DNA from: Autumnicola lenta | GTDB lineage: Bacteria > Bacteroidota > Bacteroidia > Flavobacteriales > Flavobacteriaceae | Assembly: GCF_031846515.1 (NCBI RefSeq) | Contig: NZ_JAVRHO010000013.1 | Location: 62,001 to 126,000 of the forward strand | Length of the DNA: 64,000 nucleotides | Direction: 5' to 3' | Part shown: positions 1 to 8,735 of the stretch, piece after piece | Layout of the letters: each line of letters begins with the position of its first letter | Position numbering within the stretch: the first letter of the stretch is position 1 | Program-made: the position numbers and the translations under genes | Notes under the pieces: model-generated | The model's database searches: none | What the model saw: only the letters and a program-made list of their open reading frames with translations | What the model was told of the DNA's origin: nothing

Positions 1-478
1 GTGCTCAAATAGCTTCGGAATTAGTTCTTTTAGATTCCGTTTTCCCAAAACTCTTTTAAAAGCCAGAATCCAATTTCAGCTTTTTTATGTTGTTTGTTTA
101 AACCGTTAAAACCTCCGGCGCCACAAAACTAATATGTTTCTCCATAAACTCTGAAGAACGTTTCCTGGCAATTTTTAAAAAATATATCAGCACAAACGTA
201 AAAAAACACACTTCTACTCCTGCTGCTTCATCTAATGATATTATAAATTGTATGATTTTAAGGTAATTTCGTGAAACACTCTAACTTAGAATGTTCAGAA
301 TTTTCATGACTTCCGGCTGTAAACCCAGTAATAACAGGCATCTTCAAGATCATCAGCCTTAGCTCCTAGTCCCCAGATCATTAAGAAATTTTTGAGAATT
401 AATATTCTCTATATTTATCTCCATAAATGTATATTTAAGAAAATTAAGTCCATTTTTTAACTATTAAATAATTATGTT
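1..478. other. Intergenic region with decayed-looking reading frames
   Basis: No convincing gene. On the minus strand a frame is open from about 282 down to a TAA at 98-100. It encodes a hydrophobic stretch and a tail that reads like a protein C-terminus (ending SFVAPEVLTV) but lacks an early ATG. A second minus-strand stretch, ATG at 379-381 to TGA at 304-306, would encode 25 residues including GAKADDLEDACYYWVYS. Both have a stop codon shortly upstream, so they are more likely fragments of former genes than live ones. No family is recognised. Confidence 0.3.
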
Positions 479-835
479 ATGAAGAACCTACTAATTTTTA
501 CACTATTCTTATTTTTTGGCTTTCAAATGCAGTCGCAGGAAATGAATCAGGAAAACATTGAAGTCGGCACAATTTTAAAAATAAATGAAGCTGAGGCATA
601 TGGCTTTAAGCACATTCATTTTCCGCGTCCAAATTTCATAATTAAAAGTGGCGGTATCGCTAATTATAGCAGTGTTGAAGGCGATCGCGTAAAAATCACC
701 GCGGTAAAGACAAAAAAGGATGGAACACGGCAAGTAGAAATCAAACGCGTGGACGGGCGTAAATTCTTTAGAAACTTCACTACTGTAAAAGCAGATATTG
801 ACGAAGCTCTTGCGTCTGGCGAGATGACATTGTAA
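479..835 (+). CDS. Small secreted protein, unknown function
   Basis: A 118-residue protein with a clear Sec signal peptide (residues 1-19, charged start, hydrophobic FTLFLFFGF core, cleavage probably after MQSQ). The mature part is small, lysine-rich and predicted mainly beta: it contains VGTILKINEAEAYGFKHI and a GDRVKITAVK segment resembling a small SH3-like or OB-like barrel, but no family is recognised with certainty. It is likely periplasmic or surface-exposed. It stands alone, with the next gene convergent on the other strand. The ATG at 479 is the only start that places the signal peptide at the N-terminus. Function unknown. Confidence 0.7.
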   Translation: MKNLLIFTLFLFFGFQMQSQEMNQENIEVGTILKINEAEAYGFKHIHFPRPNFIIKSGGIANYSSVEGDRVKITAVKTKKDGTRQVEIKRVDGRKFFRNFTTVKADIDEALASGEMTL

Positions 836-993
836 TTTTAATTGTCTTTTTTTAGAAGACAATACATTGAGTTAGGAGGCTGACTAAAACCGGCCAGGAT
901 CTATAAAGTATTTCGGGAGCTGCAAAAGAGCGCAACCGGAGATAGTCGTAAAACTATAGGTCGATAATTGGCATTTTTAGGCATCCTCCTTTT
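836..993. other. Convergent intergenic region, possible structured RNA or decayed sequence
   Basis: This stretch lies between two convergent gene ends. It is GC-richer than its surroundings from 870 to 960, with short complementary blocks (CCGGCC at 891-896, CCGGAG at 937-942). On the minus strand, directly after the PepSY gene, it carries a copy of the short GNC-AATTATC-GNC motif described separately. No T-tract terminator is obvious and no gene is recognised. Confidence 0.25.
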
Positions 994-2127
994 TTACTTA
1001 GAAGAAACTTTCTTTTTCTTCATCTTATTAAGCCAGATAATGGTTCCCGTAACCGGCAAACTAGTGGCGATAAGACAGGAAATGAAATATAAAACTTTTG
1101 AGAACATTCCGAAGATTTCGCCCGTATGCAGAGGTTTTATTAATGATGCTACCTGTACATTAAGAGGTTTCTCTTTAAATATTTCCTTTTGAAGCATTTC
1201 TCCATTTCTATCCAGCACCAATTGATCTGAAACTACCGGCGACCAATTACTTTCATCATATTTTCTAATCTGAAACACTCCTTTTTTTGAAGAGGGCAAT
1301 GAAATACTTGTAATTCCATTGTAATTCAGTTCTTTTGACGCTACTTTATAGATTTCTGCTACAGTTAACTCCTCGGACGGATCAAAATCAAGTTGTGATT
1401 CTATCCCGGGGCTGCCGCGATTACCAAAAACTTTTGTTCCAAGCACCTGGCTACCGGCATCCCGATACCACTCAAAAGACCAGCAAAGCCCTGTAAGAAT
1501 CATAACAACAAGAAAAATGCAGGAGTAGAAGCCGAGTGTGTTATGAAGATCATGATTGATCCTCTTCCATTTTGCTGAAAACTTTATTTTAAAGCCGGGC
1601 TTAAAATTTCTCCATTTCCACTTTTTTGGAAACCATATTATAATTCCGCTAACCGCAAGAAAGAAAAAAATAATGGTGGCAACGCCTACAATAGGACGAC
1701 CAATAGCGGTATCCAGTAACAACCAACGGTGCAGGCGGAACATGCTCATAAAAAAGCCGTCCAGAGAAGATTCCGGAGCTTTTAAAGTATCGCCAGTATG
1801 TGGATCAACAAAGAAAATGGTTCCCCGCCTGTCTTCAGGAGAAGTCTTTACTCTAAATTCATAAGGATCTGTCTCTTTATTACTAATACTCACCCCTAAT
1901 ACTTCACCTCTAGATTTCAAGTTTTCAACAAGATCTCCTATCTCAATAATTTCTTCTTTGTTTTTAATTTTAAGATCTTCCGCAAATAGTGCTTTAATTT
2001 CTTTTTCAAAAACCAACATGGTTCCGCTAAAACAAACTAGAAAAAGTACAATTCCGCTACCCAGGCCCAGCCATAGATGAACGTCGTTCATAAACTTCCT
2101 GAAAGTGTATTTCCTTTTTTTCTTCAT
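994..2127 (-). CDS. PepSY-associated TM helix protein (PiuB-like)
   Basis: About 377 residues. The four-helix PepSY_TM architecture is visible: a first helix (LGLGSGIVLFLVCFSGTML) after HLWLG, a large periplasmic PepSY region (about 50-140), a helix pair around 150-225 containing HRWLL and the HNTLGFYSC helix, and a last helix near the C-terminus (SCLIATSLPVTGTIIWL) before a lysine-rich tail. Family members (COG3182) are inner-membrane proteins often linked to siderophore or haem iron acquisition, with conserved His residues suggesting haem-linked ferric reduction. That role is family knowledge and not shown here. The reading frame extends to a TTG at 2142, but the ATG at 2125-2127 (MKKKRKYTF) is the better start. 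No TonB receptor is adjacent. Confidence 0.85.
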   Translation of the reverse strand: MKKKRKYTFRKFMNDVHLWLGLGSGIVLFLVCFSGTMLVFEKEIKALFAEDLKIKNKEEIIEIGDLVENLKSRGEVLGVSISNKETDPYEFRVKTSPEDRRGTIFFVDPHTGDTLKAPESSLDGFFMSMFRLHRWLLLDTAIGRPIVGVATIIFFFLAVSGIIIWFPKKWKWRNFKPGFKIKFSAKWKRINHDLHNTLGFYSCIFLVVMILTGLCWSFEWYRDAGSQVLGTKVFGNRGSPGIESQLDFDPSEELTVAEIYKVASKELNYNGITSISLPSSKKGVFQIRKYDESNWSPVVSDQLVLDRNGEMLQKEIFKEKPLNVQVASLIKPLHTGEIFGMFSKVLYFISCLIATSLPVTGTIIWLNKMKKKKVSSK

Positions 2128-2314
2128 TATAGGATAGTTCAATCTTAAGAGGTGCTGGCGAAATCTGAATTACCTCTTAGTTTATTTAGACTTAATTTAA
2201 ATAGAGTTCCAAAAGTAATGTAGTCATCCCAAATACTAAAGCTTTATTCAGAAATATTTCAGTAATGCTATAAAATGAGCACCCTCCGGTTAAAGGCCTC
2301 TGCGCCTAAAAAAC

Positions 2315-2345
2315 TTTGCATGTTTATGAATATGTCGTACTTTCG
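2315..2345 (+). promoter_or_regulatory. Candidate Bacteroidota sigma-A promoter for the HupE/UreJ-like gene
   Basis: A -33 type TTTG at 2315-2318 is followed after 19 bases by TACTTTCG (2338-2345), one mismatch from the Bacteroidota -7 consensus TAnnTTTG. The ATG of the next gene is 21 bases further on. The pattern fits by eye only. Confidence 0.4.
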
Positions 2346-2366
2346 AATCTTTGTTAATTAACTAGT

Positions 2367-2954
2367 ATGTCGCAATTTTGGCTTTATTTTAACCTCGGCC
2401 TTGAGCATGTTCTTGACTGGCAGGCATACGATCATATGCTTTTCCTAATTGTGCTTGTAGTAGGGTACGGATTTATCAGCTGGAAAAAAATTCTTTGGCT
2501 CGTCACCCTTTTCACCATAGGACACACTCTGGCCTTGTTTCTGTCTGTATACGAGATAGTTAAAGTAGATCAGGATTGGGTGGAACTTCTTATCCCCCTT
2601 ACCATTCTTTCAACAGCTCTCTTTAATATTTTAAATGCAGGAAAGAATGAAAAAAAGAATAACTTAAACCTGCTGCACTTTACTACCCTGTTTTTTGGTC
2701 TTATTCACGGCCTGGGTTTTTCCTCTTACTTTAAAATGGTTACAGCCTCTGGGGAAAGTAAATTCCTGCCGCTGTTGGAATTTGCTTTGGGAATCGAAAC
2801 AGCACAAGTAAGCGTTGTACTTATAGTAATGATAGCAGGTTTCCTTCTTCAAAATGTCCTTCATGTTTCCAGGCGGGACTGGATATTAGTTACATCCTCT
2901 ATAATACTTGGCATTATTTTACCGATTCTTCGAGACAGTTTTGCAGCTATTTAA
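2367..2954 (+). CDS. HupE/UreJ-like membrane protein
   Basis: A 195-residue integral membrane protein with about six hydrophobic helices. The N-terminal signature (LGLEHVLDWQAYDHMLFL) and the IGHTLAL motif with its histidine in helix 3 are typical of the HupE/UreJ_2 family found in Bacteroidota; LIHGLGFSS in helix 4 supplies another conserved histidine. Relatives have been linked to nickel or cobalt uptake, but no urease or hydrogenase gene is nearby, so the substrate here is open. It lies 91 bases upstream of the dCMP deaminase on the same strand and may share its transcript. Full length for the family. Confidence 0.8.
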   Translation: MSQFWLYFNLGLEHVLDWQAYDHMLFLIVLVVGYGFISWKKILWLVTLFTIGHTLALFLSVYEIVKVDQDWVELLIPLTILSTALFNILNAGKNEKKNNLNLLHFTTLFFGLIHGLGFSSYFKMVTASGESKFLPLLEFALGIETAQVSVVLIVMIAGFLLQNVLHVSRRDWILVTSSIILGIILPILRDSFAAI

Positions 2955-3045
2955 TATTTTAGCATTCCTGAAAGATATTCAGTTTTATTCGTACTTATTC
3001 ATCTACAAGGACTTAGCTTCTAACAATTAAATTGCACTTTTACTT

Positions 3046-3477
3046 ATGCAGAAGACAAAACAATTAAAATACGACAAAGCATATTTACGCATCGCAAGGG
3101 AATGGGGGAAGCTATCCCATTGTGAAAGAAAACAGGTTGGCGCGCTTATTGTGAAGGACAGAATGATAATCTCTGATGGTTATAATGGTACTCCCAGTGG
3201 TTTTGAAAATCCTTGTGAAGACGATGAAGGATACACCAAGTGGTACGTATTGCATGCAGAAGCAAATGCTATTTTAAAAGTGGCTTCCTCTACACAGTCC
3301 TGCCTTGGGGCAACACTTTATATAACAATGTCCCCTTGTAAGGAATGTAGCAAACTTATACACCAGGCAGGAATTACGCGATTAGTGTATAACATTGATT
3401 ACAAGGACAATTCCGGACTTGAGTTTTTAAGGAAAGCCGGAGTTAAACTTGAGCAGATAACAGATTTAGATAATTGA
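3046..3477 (+). CDS. dCMP deaminase
   Basis: A 143-residue cytidine/deoxycytidylate deaminase-fold enzyme. The zinc site is complete: His70-Ala-Glu72 (HAEANAIL) supplies a ligand and the catalytic glutamate, and Cys98/Cys101 (PCKEC) supply the other ligands. The long insert between the first strand and HAE (GYNGTPSGFENPCEDDEG) is characteristic of dCMP deaminases as opposed to cytidine deaminases. It converts dCMP to dUMP, feeding thymidylate synthesis, which suits its position a few kb from ribonucleotide reductase and dGTPase. The stop codon overlaps the TTG start of the downstream protease gene by four bases (translational coupling). Confidence 0.92.
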   Translation: MQKTKQLKYDKAYLRIAREWGKLSHCERKQVGALIVKDRMIISDGYNGTPSGFENPCEDDEGYTKWYVLHAEANAILKVASSTQSCLGATLYITMSPCKECSKLIHQAGITRLVYNIDYKDNSGLEFLRKAGVKLEQITDLDN

Positions 3478-5069
3478 AAAACAGTAATAAAATATATATC
3501 CCACTACTTTTGGGGATCGCCTGCGCCCTGGGAATTCTCCTTGGTGCCAAGCTTAATTTTACCACCTCAGACACTCTTTTTTCCGGCAATCCTAAAAAGC
3601 AGAAACTCAGTCGGCTAATTGATTATATCGATTATGAGTATGTGGACGATGTGAATACTGATAGCATTGTAGATATTACTGTAAATAAAATTCTTGAGAA
3701 TCTTGACCCCCATTCAGTTTACATCCCCAGTAAGGAATACGACCATGTAAGTGAGAGCATGAAAGGCGACTTTGTGGGAATTGGAGTAAGTTTTCACACA
3801 GTTGGCGACACGATTGTCGTTATCCAGCCGCTTGAAGGTGGTCCAAGTGAAAAGACCGGAATTCGCGGTGGTGATCGTATCCTCTATGCTGATGGAACCC
3901 GTCTTTTTGGAAAAAATATAAGCACAGACTCTATTATTGGCCAACTAAAAGGCGAAGAAGGCAGCAAAGTAAACCTTAAAGTTTTTCGGAGAGGGGAAGA
4001 AAATCTGTTGAACTTTAAAATCAATCGTGGAAAAGTTCCTTTAAAAAGCGTGGATGCAGCATACATGTTAACAGATAAGCTAGGCTATGTAAAAGTCAAT
4101 CGCTTTTCTGAAACCACTTACGAAGAATTTGATGATGCGCTGGAAGAACTAAAAAAGCAGGGAGCAAAAGAAATTGTCCTTGATCTTCGGAATAATCCGG
4201 GTGGTTACCTTTCTGAAGCTATTAATATTGCTGATGAATTTTTAAAAGATGATAAGCTCATTCTTTTTACAAAAAATAAGAGTGGTTCTGTTGAGAAAAC
4301 CTTTGCACAGCGCGAGGGGGATTTTGAAAACGGAAAAGTATATGTCCTAATAAATGAAGGTTCTGCTTCTGCCAGTGAAGTCGTAGCAGGTGCTTTACAG
4401 GATAATGACATTGGTACTATTGTGGGGCGGCGCTCTTATGGAAAGGGACTCGTGCAACGGGAAATGGAGCTGGGAGATGGAAGTGCAGTTAGACTTACCA
4501 TTGCACGATACTATACACCTACAGGACGCTCCATTCAAAAGCCTTATGGAGAAGATAATAAAACCTATTACAACGACTACATGCGGAGGTACAGAAATGG
4601 CGAATTACAAAGTGCCGACAGTATTCATGTCGAGGACTCTCTTCGTTATAAAACTCCGGGTGGAAAAATAGTGTATGGCGGCGGCGGAATAATTCCCGAT
4701 GTTTTTGTTCCAAAAGATTTGGAAGCAGAAAAAGAACAGTATATGCTGCTTCTTAACGGAGGATTTATGGGCAGGTTTATCTTTGATCTCATGGAGCAGG
4801 ATCGGGATTATTACAACTCCATTAGCCAGGAAGAGTTTGAGAAGCAGGAGATTATTAATGATCAGGTAATTAGAGAGTTCCTTAGATATGGTAGAGATCA
4901 AAGCCCAGGAATTAACATCCAGGTGAAAGAATTTAAGCCACTGCTAAAGCAATATTTAAGAGCTGTAATGGCTCAGCAACTTTTCGGGACTAACGCATTT
5001 GAACGGATAAAAAACGAAGGTGATCGAATAATCGAGAAAGTAATTCAATTGTCGAAGGAAAAAACCTAA
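3474..5069 (+). CDS. S41-family C-terminal processing peptidase
   Basis: 531 residues. An N-terminal membrane anchor or signal (IYIPLLLGIACALGILLGAKL) is followed by a PDZ domain (about 95-180, containing GVSFHTVGDTIVV and GIRGGDRILYADG) and an S41 protease domain. The serine/lysine dyad motifs are present: GSASASEVVAGAL near residue 300 and SYGKGLVQ near residue 324. The enzyme is a periplasmic or envelope carboxyl-terminal processing protease. The start is TTG at 3474, overlapping the preceding stop (TTGA), so expression is probably coupled to the dCMP deaminase. A long C-terminal extension (about 400-531) follows the catalytic core, as in Bacteroidota homologues. Confidence 0.9.
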   Translation: MKNSNKIYIPLLLGIACALGILLGAKLNFTTSDTLFSGNPKKQKLSRLIDYIDYEYVDDVNTDSIVDITVNKILENLDPHSVYIPSKEYDHVSESMKGDFVGIGVSFHTVGDTIVVIQPLEGGPSEKTGIRGGDRILYADGTRLFGKNISTDSIIGQLKGEEGSKVNLKVFRRGEENLLNFKINRGKVPLKSVDAAYMLTDKLGYVKVNRFSETTYEEFDDALEELKKQGAKEIVLDLRNNPGGYLSEAINIADEFLKDDKLILFTKNKSGSVEKTFAQREGDFENGKVYVLINEGSASASEVVAGALQDNDIGTIVGRRSYGKGLVQREMELGDGSAVRLTIARYYTPTGRSIQKPYGEDNKTYYNDYMRRYRNGELQSADSIHVEDSLRYKTPGGKIVYGGGGIIPDVFVPKDLEAEKEQYMLLLNGGFMGRFIFDLMEQDRDYYNSISQEEFEKQEIINDQVIREFLRYGRDQSPGINIQVKEFKPLLKQYLRAVMAQQLFGTNAFERIKNEGDRIIEKVIQLSKEKT

Positions 5070-5078
5070 TTTGGAACT

Positions 5079-5381
5079 GTGAATGCTCCAGATGATTTTT
5101 TAGAAGTTTGCCTAACGTTTTCGCCTCTTTTCTTCTTTATTATAGCGGTGAGTTTTCGCTTATTGGACAATAGCGCATTACTTTTTCTTCAAAAGGAGAT
5201 ATTAGTGACTTCTTCTAATGTATCTTTAAAAATCATTAGGGAACATCTACATACCAACTCGGACAAAGATTTTAAACGCCAATTAAAAAGAGCTTTAATC
5301 TTCCGAAAATTACATCGCTCATTTATCATCTTAACGTTACTCTCACTTTTTATTGTTCTAATCTCTCTCCTCTCTGGTTAA
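5079..5381 (+). CDS. Small membrane protein, unknown function
   Basis: A 100-residue protein with two predicted transmembrane segments (LTFSPLFFFIIAVSFRLL near the N-terminus and FIILTLLSLFIVLISLLSG at the C-terminus) separated by a basic cytosolic-type loop. The start is GTG at 5079, nine bases after the protease stop; no in-frame ATG is nearby. Its 3' end overlaps the convergent FAD oxidoreductase gene by 24 bases. No family is recognised. The close spacing suggests it belongs to the same transcript as the peptidase. Confidence 0.55.
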   Translation: MNAPDDFLEVCLTFSPLFFFIIAVSFRLLDNSALLFLQKEILVTSSNVSLKIIREHLHTNSDKDFKRQLKRALIFRKLHRSFIILTLLSLFIVLISLLSG

Positions 5382-5981
5382 CTTATCATGCACTTTAATA
5401 TGCTCCCCTTCATTCCACTCTGTTAGAATATCTGTTGCAACAGCCGCCCCACTGCCGCATGCTATAGCATATTGGCTCCTCCAGCCCGCCAAAGTACCGG
5501 CAACGTACAGTCCAGGAAAAACCACATGATCTTCATTAATAAGCTGAATCCTGTTTTTGGATGCTTTTGCTTTTTTATGAGGAATCATATATTTTTCGAG
5601 TCCTTTTATTTTTACCAGGTTAGAGTATCCAACTGCCACCACTACTTTTTGCGAAACATAGGTGTTTTTATTCGAGATGACCTGAAAACCAACTTCAAGA
5701 GGAAGAATTTCCTTCACTTTTTCTTTCCCAATACGTTCAACTCGAGGATATCTTTCCTCAATTTGCTCAAGGCCACTTTTTAGAATAGATTGCCCTGAAG
5801 TTCCAGGAGGTACACCTAGTGCATTATTAAAAAGTGCAGATTGCAGGTCGCTGGCTTTTTGGTGCATAATAATACCTACTCTTTTACTTTCTGCAAAAGG
5901 CTTATCGAGGGCAGAACCCAAGACCAGCGCACAAGACATACCGGCAGCACCGCCCCCTATTACAAGAACATCAAACTCCAT
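5358..5981 (-). CDS. Short FAD-dependent oxidoreductase (thioredoxin-reductase-like)
   Basis: 207 residues with an N-terminal FAD-binding Rossmann motif (VLVIGGGAAGMSCALVLG) and a C-terminal FAD motif of the Trx-reductase type (FPGLYVAGTLAGWRSQYAIACGSGAAVATDI). The central NADPH-binding domain and CxxC disulfide of true thioredoxin reductases (about 310 residues) are absent, so this is a compact single-domain flavoprotein of unknown substrate. It is the last gene of a tight minus-strand set (MarC-like, small membrane protein, this gene), four bases after the preceding gene. Confidence 0.75.
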   Translation of the reverse strand: MEFDVLVIGGGAAGMSCALVLGSALDKPFAESKRVGIIMHQKASDLQSALFNNALGVPPGTSGQSILKSGLEQIEERYPRVERIGKEKVKEILPLEVGFQVISNKNTYVSQKVVVAVGYSNLVKIKGLEKYMIPHKKAKASKNRIQLINEDHVVFPGLYVAGTLAGWRSQYAIACGSGAAVATDILTEWNEGEHIKVHDKLTREERD

Positions 5982-5985
5982 CGCT

Positions 5986-6180
5986 TCAAGAATCCTTTCT
6001 GGAAATTTTTCTCGAAACCAGGAGGATAGCCATTAATAGGACTACACAGAAACTGGCAAGAATAGCTGCCGTCGCGTTAGCACTCTCACCTTTTAGAAGA
6101 TTATCAAAATCAAGAATTCTTACATGATATCCTATTAGGATAACAGCCAAAATTATGACAGAATAAATAAAAAATTTCAT
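5986..6180 (-). CDS. Small two-helix membrane protein
   Basis: 64 residues. Hydrophobic helices are at about 3-20 (FFIYSVIILAVILIGYHV) and 38-57 (AAILASFCVVLLMAILLVS), with a short linker and a basic tail. The ATG overlaps the MarC stop codon by four bases, which argues that it is a real, translationally coupled gene. No family is recognised. It may be an accessory to the neighbouring membrane protein, but that is a guess from position only. Confidence 0.55.
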   Translation of the reverse strand: MKFFIYSVIILAVILIGYHVRILDFDNLLKGESANATAAILASFCVVLLMAILLVSRKISRKDS

Positions 6181-6779
6181 TGAAATAAACTTTGGATATT
6201 TGTGGCAAAAAGTTTCACTGCTATTGCCAGCAGGATCACCCCAAATATTTTTCTAATTACATTAATACCCTGCTGCCCCAGAATTCTCTCGATTTTACCC
6301 GAAGATTTCAGAACAGCATATACAAATATAATATTCATAATGATAGCAACAATAATATTTACCGTTTCATATTCAGCCCTTAAGGAGAGAATAGAAGTCA
6401 TTGTACCCGCACCTGCAATTAATGGAAAGGCAAGTGGAACAATAGAAGCTGTTTCATGAGCATCATCCTTGTACAGAGAAATACCCAATATCATTTCCAA
6501 GGCAATAAAAAACAAGATAAAGGCGCCAGCCACAGCAAAAGAATTAACATCAATTCCTATAAGGTTTAAAATTTCTTTTCCAACAAACAGAAACAGGATC
6601 ATCAAGATTCCCGCCACGATAGCCGCCTTTTCACTCTCAACATGACCAGCTTTCCTTCTTAAATCAATAATTATAGGAATACTTCCTATAATATCAATAA
6701 CTGCAAAAAGCACCATGCTCGCTGTAAAAATCTCTCTAAGATTTATAGTTTCTTTTATTAGAGTGATTATTTCTGTCAT
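6177..6779 (-). CDS. MarC-family integral membrane protein
   Basis: About 200 residues with six predicted transmembrane helices in the MarC/SNARE-like pattern: FAVIDIIGSIPIIIDLRR in helix 1, a GxxIL helix pair in the middle, and PLAFPLIAGAGTMTSILSL, the most conserved family segment, near residue 120. The function of the family is not established; the early link to multiple antibiotic resistance was not upheld for E. coli MarC. The frame is open to a TTG at 6797, but the ATG at 6779 is preferred. It is first in a three-gene minus-strand set. Confidence 0.85.
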   Translation of the reverse strand: MTEIITLIKETINLREIFTASMVLFAVIDIIGSIPIIIDLRRKAGHVESEKAAIVAGILMILFLFVGKEILNLIGIDVNSFAVAGAFILFFIALEMILGISLYKDDAHETASIVPLAFPLIAGAGTMTSILSLRAEYETVNIIVAIIMNIIFVYAVLKSSGKIERILGQQGINVIRKIFGVILLAIAVKLFATNIQSLFQ

Positions 6780-6865
6780 ATCGCTAATTTCGTGCAAAAT
6801 TAGTCTTTAATTCAGAGAATTCCATCGGTTATAAAATGAAACTTTTTATAAAATTTCACCCGAAG

Positions 6866-6899
6866 TTTGGACTTAAAAAAGCTTATAAATTTATATTTG
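6866..6899 (+). promoter_or_regulatory. Candidate promoter with a perfect -7 box next to the start codon
   Basis: TATATTTG at 6892-6899 matches the Bacteroidota -7 consensus TAnnTTTG exactly. TTTG at 6866-6869 could be the -33 element, although the 22-base spacer is slightly long. The ATG of the DUF3109 gene begins at 6904, only five bases after the box, so transcription from here would give a leaderless or nearly leaderless mRNA. Confidence 0.45.
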
Positions 6900-6903
6900 C
6901 ACT

Positions 6904-7470
6904 ATGTTTCAATTAGGAAAAACCATAGTATCAGAAGAAATCATTAAAAATGATTTTGTCTGTAACCTTTCAGCTTGTAAAGGAGCCTGTTGTATAGACG
7001 GGGATGCCGGCGCACCGGTAGAAGAAGAGGAAGCGAAAATTTTGGAAGAAATCTATCCAAAAATAAAGCCTTTTCTTCGGAAAAAGGGAATTGAAGCTAT
7101 AGAAAAGCAAGGGACTTCAATTACCACTGAAAATGGTGAAATTGAGACACCCTTAATAGACGGTGCAGACTGTGCTTATGTCACTTTTGATGATAAGGGA
7201 ACTGCCCTTTGCGGAATTGAAGAAGCCTACAATCAGGGAGAAATCGAATGGAAAAAACCCGTCTCCTGCCATTTATACCCTGTTCGTGTTCAGGATTACT
7301 CAGAATTTTCTGCCGTAAATTACCACCGATGGCAAATTTGTGATGATGCCTGCAGCCTGGGAGCAGAACTGCAGGTTCCCGTTTATAAGTTTGTAAAAGA
7401 AGCCCTGATCCGGAAATTTGGCGAAGACTGGTATATGGAACTGGAAAAGGTTGCAGAAAGAATCAAATAA
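6904..7470 (+). CDS. DUF3109 family Cys-rich protein
   Basis: 188 residues, cytosolic, with no signal peptide. Cysteines cluster in patterns typical of DUF3109/YkgJ-like metal-binding proteins: CNLSACKGACC at about residues 20-30, later DCAYV, LCGIEEAY, SCHLYPVRV and ICDDACSLG. These probably bind zinc or an iron-sulfur cluster. The biochemical role is unknown. The protein is widespread and single-copy in Bacteroidota and is often seen near ribonucleotide reductase genes, as here (nrdB begins 1.8 kb downstream); that neighbourhood is recollection and not evidence of function. Confidence 0.85.
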   Translation: MFQLGKTIVSEEIIKNDFVCNLSACKGACCIDGDAGAPVEEEEAKILEEIYPKIKPFLRKKGIEAIEKQGTSITTENGEIETPLIDGADCAYVTFDDKGTALCGIEEAYNQGEIEWKKPVSCHLYPVRVQDYSEFSAVNYHRWQICDDACSLGAELQVPVYKFVKEALIRKFGEDWYMELEKVAERIK

Positions 7471-7916
7471 TTATCTGCTTAACAGATTGAAATTCAATCA
7501 CTCCCTTTTGACTTCTTGTTTTTATTCCCTATATTTATTACTGTGATTTAAAGAATAGGTAAAACTTAATAAACATCCTATTTTTTTAACCACACACTTT
7601 ACTGTTAAAGGTTCAATCTTTTAAGTCTGAACCTAATTAAACAGGCAACCCCTCCCTCAGGGCTTTTCCCCACGTCTGTATTTATTTTTGAATTGTAAAA
7701 CAATAAATACACAGCAATGGAAAAAAATCTCATTCCCAATCCTGAGAAGCCAAAAATCTCTTCAGCGGTTCGCCTTCCTCACAAATTCAAAAAAAAAGGA
7801 GAATCTGATCTTATGAGGTAAAACAATCCTTAGGTAAGTTTCAGAATATTCCCTTCTACATTTATCCTACCCTACAAACCATATTAATCAACGTATAACT
7901 ACAAAAAGAAAACATC
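7471..7916. other. Intergenic region
   Basis: About 446 bases without a supported gene. It holds a GC-richer patch at 7643-7676 with a small CCCT/AGGG complementarity, then AT-rich DNA leading to the next gene. A short open stretch beginning near 7719 is not convincing. No promoter consensus could be assigned. Confidence 0.4.
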
Positions 7917-8735
7917 ATGAGAAAATTATTGATTTTATTCCTGGCAGTATTTATGATCAGCAATACTACAGAAGCACAGTTCTTAAAAAAACTAAAGAAC
8001 AAAGTCCAGGAGAAAGTGGAGAATGCTGCTATTGATAATGTATCAGACAAAGCAGCAGACGAGACCAATAAAAGTCTGAACTCGATGTGGGAAAAGAAAC
8101 TGAGTGACGGTAATTTCATGGGAGCCGAACGCGTAAGCCCTGACGAAGTACCGGCAGCCTACGATTTTACCTGGACTTATAATATGCACATCAACTCCGG
8201 CAGTGGAGAAATGGACATGCTTTACCACCTTAAAGAAGGCGCCCCTTACTTTGGAATCAAGATGCAGCAGCAGGGAGAAATGTTTATAGTAATAGACAAT
8301 GAGAACGATTTAAGTGTAATATTCATGACTTCCGGTGAAAATAAGTACCTGATGGCCTCCAGGTTCGACATAGAAGAAACTCCCGAAGATAATGAGGACT
8401 TTTACGATGATATGGAAATAAAAGCGATTGGCAACAAAACAATTTTAGGCTTTGACTGCCAGGGCTATCAGGGGGAAAATGAAGATTACCTCATCCGGTT
8501 TTACGTGACAGACGAAGCGGGAATAGGCTTTAAAGGAATGTTCCAGAACCGGCAAAACAATTTACCCGAAAATTTTAACCCGGAATGGCTGCAGGATGGC
8601 GATGTCCTCCTTATGGAAATGGAGATGCAGGACAAGAGAAAAGAAAAAAACAATATGAGCATGACCTGTACAAGGATAGAAAAGGAATCCGTAACTTTTA
8701 AAAAATCTAACTACAACAGCATGGGAGGCCGATAA
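7917..8735 (+). CDS. Secreted DUF4412-like protein
   Basis: 272 residues with a signal peptide (LLILFLAVFMISNTTEA, cleavage before QFLKK). A short helical, lysine/glutamate-rich region (about 22-60, KKLKNKVQEKVENAAID) precedes a beta-rich domain of the DUF4412 type (about 75-265: FTWTYNMHINSGSGEMDMLYH, then repeated strands). Related proteins are lipocalin or LolA-like periplasmic proteins in Bacteroidota; their ligand is unknown. It is monocistronic. The stop codon lies inside a copy of the short GNC-AATTATC-GNC motif. Confidence 0.65.
   Translation: MRKLLILFLAVFMISNTTEAQFLKKLKNKVQEKVENAAIDNVSDKAADETNKSLNSMWEKKLSDGNFMGAERVSPDEVPAAYDFTWTYNMHINSGSGEMDMLYHLKEGAPYFGIKMQQQGEMFIVIDNENDLSVIFMTSGENKYLMASRFDIEETPEDNEDFYDDMEIKAIGNKTILGFDCQGYQGENEDYLIRFYVTDEAGIGFKGMFQNRQNNLPENFNPEWLQDGDVLLMEMEMQDKRKEKNNMSMTCTRIEKESVTFKKSNYNSMGGR

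Noticed and set aside
7719..7821. A possible short peptide gene before the DUF4412-like gene
   Set aside because: Too short, without family or promoter support, and its frame could not be confirmed confidently.
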